A stretch of DNA of 64,000 nucleotides. Origin: Globicephala melas (Eukaryota; Chordata; Mammalia; Artiodactyla; Delphinidae). This document shows, one piece after another, positions 1 through 9,476 of this stretch. The notes under the pieces were generated by a model. It saw only the letters and a program-made list of their open reading frames with translations. It ran no database searches and was not told the origin of the DNA. Made by a program: the position numbers and the translations under genes. The stretch is from the NCBI RefSeq assembly GCF_963455315.2, contig NW_027207273.1:496001-560000 (forward strand), given 5' to 3'. Position 1 is the first letter of the stretch. Each line of letters begins with the position of its first letter.

Positions 1-85
1 AGGACAGGCCATGGAGAACTGGGAGCCTTGTTATGCTGATGGGCGGGATGTAAATTGCCAACAGCCACTCGGGAGAAGTGTATGG

Positions 86-99
86 TGTTTCCTGAAACA
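86..99. repeat. Small dyad tgtttc-ct-gaaaca
   Basis: Six-base arms around a two-base centre, repeated in every unit at the same offset. Units 23 and 27 carry 85c just outside it. The inner ttcctgaa has the TTCnnGAA spacing of a heat-shock-factor half-element and also occurs twice in the large palindrome. A role is only a guess. Confidence 0.7.
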
Positions 100-179
100 T
101 CTAAAAAGCAAAGCAACAGAGCCTAGGGCACTTCCACTTATGGTCCTATAGCTTAGGGAAATGAAAATCAAAAAGACAC

Positions 180-204
180 AGCCACCCCAAAGTTTGGGAC
201 GGCT
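180..204. repeat. Imperfect hairpin, 12-base arms, one-base loop
   Basis: Arms 180-191 and 193-204 pair at 10 of 12 positions, including the six innermost (cccaaa g tttggg). Present in every unit. No variable site was found in the arms. Confidence 0.6.
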
Positions 205-307
205 CTGTTTACAAGAACCTCGTTTACGGTACAAGTTCAATATCGCAGAAAGTGAAAAATGGATGAAGAAGCTGTGGTACTTATGTACAATGCAATATCA
301 CTCAGCA

Positions 308-323
308 ATGACATCTATGTCAT
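308..323. repeat. Small hairpin atgacat-ct-atgtcat
   Basis: Perfect seven-base arms with a two-base centre, in every unit. It lies three bases before the G that separates 1,579- from 1,580-bp copies. Confidence 0.65.
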
Positions 324-966
324 CAGCCCGTAGCAGCATAATGAGTGGATTCAGGTATGATGATTCTAACTGAAAGAAGTCACACAGAAAAAGAAACATC
401 ATAAGATATCACTAATACACGGAATGTAAACTTGGCTACACAGGAACTGGATTACAAAACTGAACAGGGTCTCAAATTGAGAAAACCAACTTATGCTTGC
501 TTAAGGGGAAAGGTGAGTTGGGGTGCTGCATAAAACCAGAGATTGAAATGAGCACAGATAAAGTTCCTTAAGCCAAATATGGAATAGACAAGAGCTACTC
601 CTTGCTCAACGAAATGGACTCAACACCCCATATTAAACGCCTAAGAATGTACCTGACTAGTAAGTATCTTAAAACCTATGGATTGCTATGTCTCCGAAAG
701 AGAATCAAGCGTGTGCACAGGGGCATAAACGCAGCAGTGATAGGATTGGAGAGGTTCGGTGAGCAAATGAAGACCCTTTGAAGTCATATTGCATGGTACC
801 CATTCCACGGGTCTCAACTCTCCAGGTTTAAGGGATTCTTCCTTCAGCTAAAACATGCATGTGGAACCCAGAGTATGATCAACCGTGTGATCGGGAGACG
901 TGTTCAAATATGTCTCCATTCTCGTCCCCTGGTACTCGGGTGCAACATTCCAGACGCTTTACTAAC

Positions 967-986
967 ACTCTCCCGACTTGGAGAGT
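967..986. repeat. Small hairpin, seven-base arms, six-base loop
   Basis: Arms actctcc (967-973) and ggagagt (980-986) pair perfectly. In D units 973 is t, which turns one C:G into a T:G and so weakens the DNA stem while remaining a wobble pair in RNA. Confidence 0.6.
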
Positions 987-1411
987 CAGTGCCTTTAACC
1001 TCCTGTTTGGCCCAGTTTGCAATTTCTGCGGAAGATGAACAGGAATAGGGAGAACCAATGAGAGACTAGCTGGAGGTGTCTGGACAGGCAAATTTAACTC
1101 TCATTTCCCACCAGGAAGAGGAGTTAACCAAAGGCTCAGCGTGCCGTGCCGGAACCACATTAGGGCCTGAAGCAATCCTGCGGTGTTGCGGCCAGCTCAC
1201 AAGAAAGCGAGTTGAAGAAAGGAGCTCAGGGGCACTGTAATTCACAAACCTGCAGAGTTATAAATGACAGCTATCGTCCAAAAATATACTGAAGTAAGGC
1301 TGCCAAGAGGACTTGAAAGCGGGGCAGAATTGCAGGAAACCGATTTCAGGAGGTAGACTGGAATTGCATTGAAAGCATAGGAAAAGAGGCAGAACGTCCA
1401 CAATGATGCAC

Positions 1412-1483
1412 TTGGCCAAAAAGGGCGTATGCGTTTTTTCCTGAATATATTCAGGAAAAAACGCATACGCCCTTTTTGGCCAA
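1412..1483. repeat. Perfect 72-bp palindrome, one per unit
   Basis: Bases 1412-1447 are the exact reverse complement of 1448-1483 with no spacer. The arms open with ttggccaaaaagggcg and meet at aata|tatt. The bases just outside (c at 1411, c at 1484) do not pair. Copies start at 1412, 2992, 4571, 6150, 7730, 9309, 10888, 12468 and then every 1,580 bp from 14048 to 63028, 40 in all, and I saw no base change in any. As single-stranded DNA or as RNA from either strand it would fold into a hairpin of more than 30 paired bases. Function is unknown. It could be a recombination or replication structure, a small-RNA source, or the relic of a palindromic mobile element. Confidence 0.97.
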
Positions 1484-1487
1484 CCAA

Positions 1488-1497
1488 GCAAGCTTGC
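1488..1497. repeat. 10-bp palindrome gcaagcttgc beside the large one
   Basis: A perfect short dyad four bases after the 72-bp palindrome, present in every full unit. It contains an aagctt (HindIII) site, so that enzyme should release unit-length fragments unless other sites exist. Confidence 0.85.
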
Positions 1498-1579
1498 AAA
1501 GGAAATCTGCACTACAATGAAGTCTCACTTCCCCCCGGTCAAAAGGGCCATCTGAAAAAAGTGTAAAATCCAGAAAGGC

Positions 1580-3159
1580 AGGACAGGCCATGGAGAACTG
1601 GGAGCCTTGTTATGCTGATGGGCGGGATGTAAATTGCCAACAGCCACTCGGGAGAAGTGTATGGTGTTTCCTGAAACATCTAAAAAACAAAGCAACAGAG
1701 CCTAGGGCACTTCCACTTATGGTCCTATAGCTTAGGGAAATGAAAATCAAAAAGACACAGCCACCCCAAAGTTTGGGACGGCTCTGTTTACAAGAACCTC
1801 GTTTACGGTACAAGTTCAATATCGCAGAAAGTGAAAAATGGATGAAGAAGTTGTGGTACTTACGTACAATGCAATATCACTCAGCAATGACATCTATGTC
1901 ATCAGGCCCGTAGCAGCATAATGAGTGGATTCAGGTACGATGATTCTAACTGAAAGAAGTCACACAGAAAAAGAAACATCATAAGATATCACTAATACAC
2001 GGAATGTAAACTTGTCTACACAGGAACTGGATTACCAAACAGAACAGGGTCTCAAATTTAGAAAACCAACTTATGCTTGCTTAAGGGGAAAGGTGAGTTG
2101 AGGTGCTGCATAAAACCAGAGATTGAAATGAGCACAGATAAAGTTCCTTAAGCCAAATATGGAATAGACAAGAGCTACTCCTTGCTCAACGAAATGGACT
2201 CAACCCCCCATATTAAACGCCTAAGAATGTACCTGACTAGTAAGTATCTTTAAACCTATGGATTGCTATGTCTCCGAAAGAGAATCAAGCGTGTGTACAG
2301 GGGCATAAACGCAGCAGTGATAGGATTGGAGAGGTTTGGTGAGCTAATGAAGACCCTTTGAAGTCATATTGCATGGTACCCATTCCACGGGTCTCAACTC
2401 TCCAGGTTTAAGGGATTCTTCCTTCAGCTAAAACATGCATGTGGAACCCAGAGTATGATCAACCGTGTGATCGGGAGACGTGTTCAAATATGTCTCCGTT
2501 CTCGTCCCCTGGTACTCGGGTGCAACATTCCAGACGCTTTACTAACACTCTCCCGACTTGGAGAGTCAGTGCCTTTAACCTCCTGTTTGGCCCAGTTTGC
2601 AATTTCTGCGGAAGATGAACAGGAATAGGGAGAACCAATGAGAGACTAGCTGGAGGTGTCTGGACGGGCAAATTTAACTCTCATTTCCCACCAGGAAGAG
2701 GAATTAACCAAAGGCTCAGCGTGCCGTGCCGGAACCACATTAGGGCCTGAAGCAATCCTGCGGTGTTGCGGCCAGCTCACAAGAAAGCGAGTTGAAGAAA
2801 GGAGCTCAGGGGCACTGTAATTCACAAACCTGCAGAGTTATAAATGACAGCTATCGTCCAAAAATATACTGAAGTAAGGCTGCCAAGAGGACTTGAAAGC
2901 GGGGCAGAATTGCAGGAAACCGATTTCAGGAGGTAGACTGGAATTGCATTGAAAGCATAGGAAAAGAGGCAGAACGTCCACAATGATGCACTTGGCCAAA
3001 AAGGGCGTATGCGTTTTTTCCTGAATATATTCAGGAAAAAACGCATACGCCCTTTTTGGCCAACCAAGCAAGCTTGCAAAGGAAATCTGCACTACAATGA
3101 AGTCTCACTTCCCCCCGGTCAAAAGGGCCATCTGAAAAAAGTGTAAAATCCAGAAAGGC
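1580..3159 (+). repeat. Satellite unit 2, type B (1,580 bp)
   Basis: Type B carries 108a, 358c, 435t, 456c, 479t, 521a, 625c, 671t, 757t and 765t. Unit 5 reads as identical. 671t and 757t are seen only in these two copies. Confidence 0.97.
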
Positions 3160-4738
3160 AGGACAGGCCATGGAGAACTGGGAGCCTTGTTATGCTGATG
3201 GGCGGGATGTAAATTGCCAACAGCCACTCGGGAGAAGTGTATGGTGTTTCCTGAAACATCTAAAAAGCAAAGCAACAGAGCCTAGGGCACTTCCACTTAT
3301 GGTCCTATAGCTTAGGGAAATGAAAATCAAAAAGACACAGCCACCCCAAAGTTTGGGACGGCTCTGTTTACAAGAACATCGTTTACGGTACAAGTTCAAT
3401 ATCGCAGAAAGTGAAAAATGGATGAAGAAGCTGTGGTACTTACGTACAATGCAATATCACTCAGCAATGACATCTATGTCATCAGCCCGTAGCAGCATAA
3501 TGAGTGGATTCAGGTATGATGATTCTAACTGAAAGAAGTCACACAGAAAAAGAAACATCATAAGATATCACTAATACACGGAATGTAAACTTGGCTACAC
3601 AGGAACTGGATTACAAAACAGAACAGGGTATCAAATTGAGAAAACCAACTTATGCTTGCTTAAGGGGAAAGGTGAGTTGGGGTGCTGCATAAAACCAGAG
3701 ATTGAAATGAGCACAGATAAAGTTCCTTAAGCCAAATATGGAATAGACAAGAGCTACTCCTTGCTCAACGAAATGGACTCAACACCCCATATTAAACGCC
3801 TAAGAATGTACCTGACTACTAAGTATCTTAAAACCTATGGATTGCTATGTCTCCGAAAGAGAATCAAGCGTGTGTACAGGGGCATAAACGCAGCAGTGAT
3901 AGGATTGGAGAGGTTCGGTGAGCAAATGAAGACCCTTTGAAGTCATATTGCATGGTACCCATTCCACGGGTCTCAACTCTCCAGGTTTAAGGGATTCTTC
4001 CTTCAGCTAAAACATGCATGTGGAACCCAGAGTATGATCAACCGTGTGATCGGGAGACGTGTTCAAATATGTCTCCGTTCTCGTCCCCTGGTACTCGGGT
4101 GCAACATTCCAGACGCTTTACTAACACTCTCCCGACTTGGAGAGTCAGTGCCTTTAACCTCCTGTTTGGCCCAGTTTGCAATTTCTGCGGAAGATGAACA
4201 GGAATAGGGAGAACCAATGAGAGACTAGCTGGAGGTGTCTGGACGGGCAAATTTAACTCTCATTTCCCACCAGGAAGAGGAATTAACCAAAGGCTCAGCG
4301 TGCCGTGCCGGAACCACATTAGGGCCTGAAGCAATCCTGCGGTGTTGCGGCCAGCTCACAAGAAAGCGAGTTGAAGAAAGGAGCTCAGGGGCACTGTAAT
4401 TCACAAACCTGCAGAGTTATAAATGACAGCTATCGTCCAAAAATATACTGAAGTAAGGCTGCCAAGAGGACTTGAAAGCGGGGCAGAATTGCAGGAAACC
4501 GATTTCAGGAGGTAGACTGGAATTGCATTGAAAGCATAGGAAAAGAGGCAGAACGTCCACAATGATGCACTTGGCCAAAAAGGGCGTATGCGTTTTTTCC
4601 TGAATATATTCAGGAAAAAACGCATACGCCCTTTTTGGCCAACCAAGCAAGCTTGCAAAGGAAATCTGCACTACAATGAAGTCTCACTTCCCCCCGGTCA
4701 AAAGGGCCATCTGAAAAAAGTGTAAAATCCAGAAAGGC
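3160..4738 (+). repeat. Satellite unit 3, type C (1,579 bp)
   Basis: Type C carries 219a, 272c, the missing G after 326, 471a, 479g, 521g and 660c. This copy differs from the later C units 6 and 7 at 716 (t), 1123 (a) and 1146 (g). Confidence 0.97.
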
Positions 4739-6317
4739 AGGACAGGCCATGGAGAACTGGGAGCCTTGTTATGCTGATGGGCGGGATGTAAATTGCCAAC
4801 AGCCACTCGGGAGAAGTGTATGGTGTTTCCTGAAACATCTAAAAAGCAAAGCAACAGAGCCTAGGGCACTTCCACTTATGGTCCTATAGCTTAGGGAAAT
4901 GAAAATCAAAAAGACACAGCCACCCCAAAGTTTGGGACGGCTCTGTTTACAAGAACCTCGTTTACGGTACAAGTTCAATATCGCAGAAAGTGAAAAATGG
5001 ATGAAGAAGCTGTGGTACTTATGTACAATGCAATATCACTCAGCAATGACATCTATGTCATCAGCCCGTAGCAGCATAATGAGTGGATTCAGGTATGATG
5101 ATTCTAACTGAAAGAAGTCACACAGAAAAAGAAACATCATAAGATATCACTAATACACGGAATGTAAACTTGGCTACACAGGAACTGGATTACAAAACTG
5201 AACAGGGTCTCAAATTGAGAAAACCAACTTATGCTTGCTTAAGGGGAAAGGTGAGTTGGGGTGCTGCATAAAACCAGAGATTGAAATGAGCACAGATAAA
5301 GTTCCTTAAGCCAAATATGGAATAGACAAGAGCTACTCCTTGCTCAACGAAATGGACTCAACACCCCATATTAAACGCCTAAGAATGTACCTGACTAGTA
5401 AGTATCTTAAAACCTATGGATTGCTATGTCTCCGAAAGAGAATCAAGCGTGTGCACAGGGGCATAAACGCAGCAGTGATAGGATTGGAGAGGTTCGGTGA
5501 GCAAATGAAGACCCTTTGAAGTCATATTGCATGGTACCCATTCCACGGGTCTCAACTCTCCAGGTTTAAGGGATTCTTCCTTCAGCTAAAACATGCATGT
5601 GGAACCCAGAGTATGATCAACCGTGTGATCGGGAGACGTGTTCAAATATGTCTCCATTCTCGTCCCCTGGTACTCGGGTGCAACATTCCAGACGCTTTAC
5701 TAACACTCTCCCGACTTGGAGAGTCAGTGCCTTTAACCTCCTGTTTGGCCCAGTTTGCAATTTCTGCGGAAGATGAACAGGAATAGGGAGAACCAATGAG
5801 AGACTAGCTGGAGGTGTCTGGACAGGCAAATTTAACTCTCATTTCCCACCAGGAAGAGGAGTTAACCAAAGGCTCAGCGTGCCGTGCCGGAACCACATTA
5901 GGGCCTGAAGCAATCCTGCGGTGTTGCGGCCAGCTCACAAGAAAGCGAGTTGAAGAAAGGAGCTCAGGGGCACTGTAATTCACAAACCTGCAGAGTTATA
6001 AATGACAGCTATCGTCCAAAAATATACTGAAGTAAGGCTGCCAAGAGGACTTGAAAGCGGGGCAGAATTGCAGGAAACCGATTTCAGGAGGTAGACTGGA
6101 ATTGCATTGAAAGCATAGGAAAAGAGGCAGAACGTCCACAATGATGCACTTGGCCAAAAAGGGCGTATGCGTTTTTTCCTGAATATATTCAGGAAAAAAC
6201 GCATACGCCCTTTTTGGCCAACCAAGCAAGCTTGCAAAGGAAATCTGCACTACAATGAAGTCTCACTTCCCCCCGGTCAAAAGGGCCATCTGAAAAAAGT
6301 GTAAAATCCAGAAAGGC
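4739..6317 (+). repeat. Satellite unit 4, type A (1,579 bp)
   Basis: Matches unit 1 at every diagnostic site, including 284t, 461t, 918a and 1085a. It opens the second round of the A-B-C trimer. Confidence 0.97.
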
Positions 6318-7897
6318 AGGACAGGCCATGGAGAACTGGGAGCCTTGTTATGCTGATGGGCGGGATGTAAATTGCCAACAGCCACTCGGGAGAAGTGTAT
6401 GGTGTTTCCTGAAACATCTAAAAAACAAAGCAACAGAGCCTAGGGCACTTCCACTTATGGTCCTATAGCTTAGGGAAATGAAAATCAAAAAGACACAGCC
6501 ACCCCAAAGTTTGGGACGGCTCTGTTTACAAGAACCTCGTTTACGGTACAAGTTCAATATCGCAGAAAGTGAAAAATGGATGAAGAAGTTGTGGTACTTA
6601 CGTACAATGCAATATCACTCAGCAATGACATCTATGTCATCAGGCCCGTAGCAGCATAATGAGTGGATTCAGGTACGATGATTCTAACTGAAAGAAGTCA
6701 CACAGAAAAAGAAACATCATAAGATATCACTAATACACGGAATGTAAACTTGTCTACACAGGAACTGGATTACCAAACAGAACAGGGTCTCAAATTTAGA
6801 AAACCAACTTATGCTTGCTTAAGGGGAAAGGTGAGTTGAGGTGCTGCATAAAACCAGAGATTGAAATGAGCACAGATAAAGTTCCTTAAGCCAAATATGG
6901 AATAGACAAGAGCTACTCCTTGCTCAACGAAATGGACTCAACCCCCCATATTAAACGCCTAAGAATGTACCTGACTAGTAAGTATCTTTAAACCTATGGA
7001 TTGCTATGTCTCCGAAAGAGAATCAAGCGTGTGTACAGGGGCATAAACGCAGCAGTGATAGGATTGGAGAGGTTTGGTGAGCTAATGAAGACCCTTTGAA
7101 GTCATATTGCATGGTACCCATTCCACGGGTCTCAACTCTCCAGGTTTAAGGGATTCTTCCTTCAGCTAAAACATGCATGTGGAACCCAGAGTATGATCAA
7201 CCGTGTGATCGGGAGACGTGTTCAAATATGTCTCCGTTCTCGTCCCCTGGTACTCGGGTGCAACATTCCAGACGCTTTACTAACACTCTCCCGACTTGGA
7301 GAGTCAGTGCCTTTAACCTCCTGTTTGGCCCAGTTTGCAATTTCTGCGGAAGATGAACAGGAATAGGGAGAACCAATGAGAGACTAGCTGGAGGTGTCTG
7401 GACGGGCAAATTTAACTCTCATTTCCCACCAGGAAGAGGAATTAACCAAAGGCTCAGCGTGCCGTGCCGGAACCACATTAGGGCCTGAAGCAATCCTGCG
7501 GTGTTGCGGCCAGCTCACAAGAAAGCGAGTTGAAGAAAGGAGCTCAGGGGCACTGTAATTCACAAACCTGCAGAGTTATAAATGACAGCTATCGTCCAAA
7601 AATATACTGAAGTAAGGCTGCCAAGAGGACTTGAAAGCGGGGCAGAATTGCAGGAAACCGATTTCAGGAGGTAGACTGGAATTGCATTGAAAGCATAGGA
7701 AAAGAGGCAGAACGTCCACAATGATGCACTTGGCCAAAAAGGGCGTATGCGTTTTTTCCTGAATATATTCAGGAAAAAACGCATACGCCCTTTTTGGCCA
7801 ACCAAGCAAGCTTGCAAAGGAAATCTGCACTACAATGAAGTCTCACTTCCCCCCGGTCAAAAGGGCCATCTGAAAAAAGTGTAAAATCCAGAAAGGC
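6318..7897 (+). repeat. Satellite unit 5, type B (1,580 bp)
   Basis: Matches unit 2 at every diagnostic site, including the B-only 671t and 757t. Confidence 0.97.
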
Positions 7898-9476
7898 AGG
7901 ACAGGCCATGGAGAACTGGGAGCCTTGTTATGCTGATGGGCGGGATGTAAATTGCCAACAGCCACTCGGGAGAAGTGTATGGTGTTTCCTGAAACATCTA
8001 AAAAGCAAAGCAACAGAGCCTAGGGCACTTCCACTTATGGTCCTATAGCTTAGGGAAATGAAAATCAAAAAGACACAGCCACCCCAAAGTTTGGGACGGC
8101 TCTGTTTACAAGAACATCGTTTACGGTACAAGTTCAATATCGCAGAAAGTGAAAAATGGATGAAGAAGCTGTGGTACTTACGTACAATGCAATATCACTC
8201 AGCAATGACATCTATGTCATCAGCCCGTAGCAGCATAATGAGTGGATTCAGGTATGATGATTCTAACTGAAAGAAGTCACACAGAAAAAGAAACATCATA
8301 AGATATCACTAATACACGGAATGTAAACTTGGCTACACAGGAACTGGATTACAAAACAGAACAGGGTATCAAATTGAGAAAACCAACTTATGCTTGCTTA
8401 AGGGGAAAGGTGAGTTGGGGTGCTGCATAAAACCAGAGATTGAAATGAGCACAGATAAAGTTCCTTAAGCCAAATATGGAATAGACAAGAGCTACTCCTT
8501 GCTCAACGAAATGGACTCAACACCCCATATTAAACGCCTAAGAATGTACCTGACTACTAAGTATCTTAAAACCTATGGATTGCTATGTCTCCGAAAGAGA
8601 ATCAAGCGTGTGCACAGGGGCATAAACGCAGCAGTGATAGGATTGGAGAGGTTCGGTGAGCAAATGAAGACCCTTTGAAGTCATATTGCATGGTACCCAT
8701 TCCACGGGTCTCAACTCTCCAGGTTTAAGGGATTCTTCCTTCAGCTAAAACATGCATGTGGAACCCAGAGTATGATCAACCGTGTGATCGGGAGACGTGT
8801 TCAAATATGTCTCCGTTCTCGTCCCCTGGTACTCGGGTGCAACATTCCAGACGCTTTACTAACACTCTCCCGACTTGGAGAGTCAGTGCCTTTAACCTCC
8901 TGTTTGGCCCAGTTTGCAATTTCTGCGGAAGATGAACAGGAATAGGGAGAACCAATGAGAGACTAGCTGGAGGTGTCTGGACGGGCAAATTTAACTCTCA
9001 TTTCCCACCAGGAAGAGGAGTTAACCAAAGGCTCAGCGTGCCTTGCCGGAACCACATTAGGGCCTGAAGCAATCCTGCGGTGTTGCGGCCAGCTCACAAG
9101 AAAGCGAGTTGAAGAAAGGAGCTCAGGGGCACTGTAATTCACAAACCTGCAGAGTTATAAATGACAGCTATCGTCCAAAAATATACTGAAGTAAGGCTGC
9201 CAAGAGGACTTGAAAGCGGGGCAGAATTGCAGGAAACCGATTTCAGGAGGTAGACTGGAATTGCATTGAAAGCATAGGAAAAGAGGCAGAACGTCCACAA
9301 TGATGCACTTGGCCAAAAAGGGCGTATGCGTTTTTTCCTGAATATATTCAGGAAAAAACGCATACGCCCTTTTTGGCCAACCAAGCAAGCTTGCAAAGGA
9401 AATCTGCACTACAATGAAGTCTCACTTCCCCCCGGTCAAAAGGGCCATCTGAAAAAAGTGTAAAATCCAGAAAGGC
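7898..9476 (+). repeat. Satellite unit 6, type C (1,579 bp)
   Basis: C type with 219a, 471a and 660c, but with 716c and 1123g as in type A, and 1146t. Apparently identical to unit 7. Confidence 0.97.

Larger units (their letters stand above)
1..1579 (+). repeat. Satellite unit 1, type A (1,579 bp)
   Basis: Type A carries 272c, 284t, the missing G after 326, 461t, 479g, 521g, 716c, 918a, 1085a and 1123g. Unit 4 reads as the same sequence. It serves as the numbering reference. It has the perfect palindrome at 1412-1483. Confidence 0.97.
1..4738 (+). repeat. Trimer higher-order repeat A-B-C, round 1
   Basis: Units 1-3. Each matches the unit 4,738 bp further on: 1 with 4, 2 with 5, 3 with 6, with only three differences seen (all in C: 716, 1123, 1146). 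Within the trimer the neighbours differ at ten or more sites. Confidence 0.92.
4739..9476 (+). repeat. Trimer higher-order repeat A-B-C, round 2
   Basis: Units 4-6, followed by unit 7, an extra copy of C. Together with round 1 this is the clearest multi-unit duplication at the left end of the window. Confidence 0.92.

Noticed and set aside
31..373. Open frames of 69 codons (minus, 31-240) and 70 codons (plus, 161-373)
   Set aside because: The minus frame starts at TTG. The plus frame reaches 70 codons only in units lacking the G after 326 and is cut short in all others. They overlap each other on opposite strands and resemble no known protein.
936..950. tRNA-like B box (gggttcaacattcc) in D units
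   Set aside because: It misses the conserved final C of the box, no matching A box lies upstream, and no cloverleaf can be formed.
1412..1483. Mariner-type MITE (as in the palindromic human MADE1)
   Set aside because: Size and palindromic form are similar, but there is no TA duplication at the ends and the terminal bases differ. A different palindromic element is still possible.
879..1512. Minus-strand open frames of 70, 84 and 85 codons in most units (879-1091, 1258-1512, 1242-1499 in unit 1)
   Set aside because: They begin at TTG or GTG, not ATG; two overlap in different frames across the palindrome; D units break the 70-codon frame with a stop through 942t; no known domain is seen. They are by-products of a non-coding repeat.
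1..1579. CENP-B box
   Set aside because: I looked for the pattern nTTCGnnnnAnnCGGGn on both strands of the unit and saw no match that keeps the core bases.
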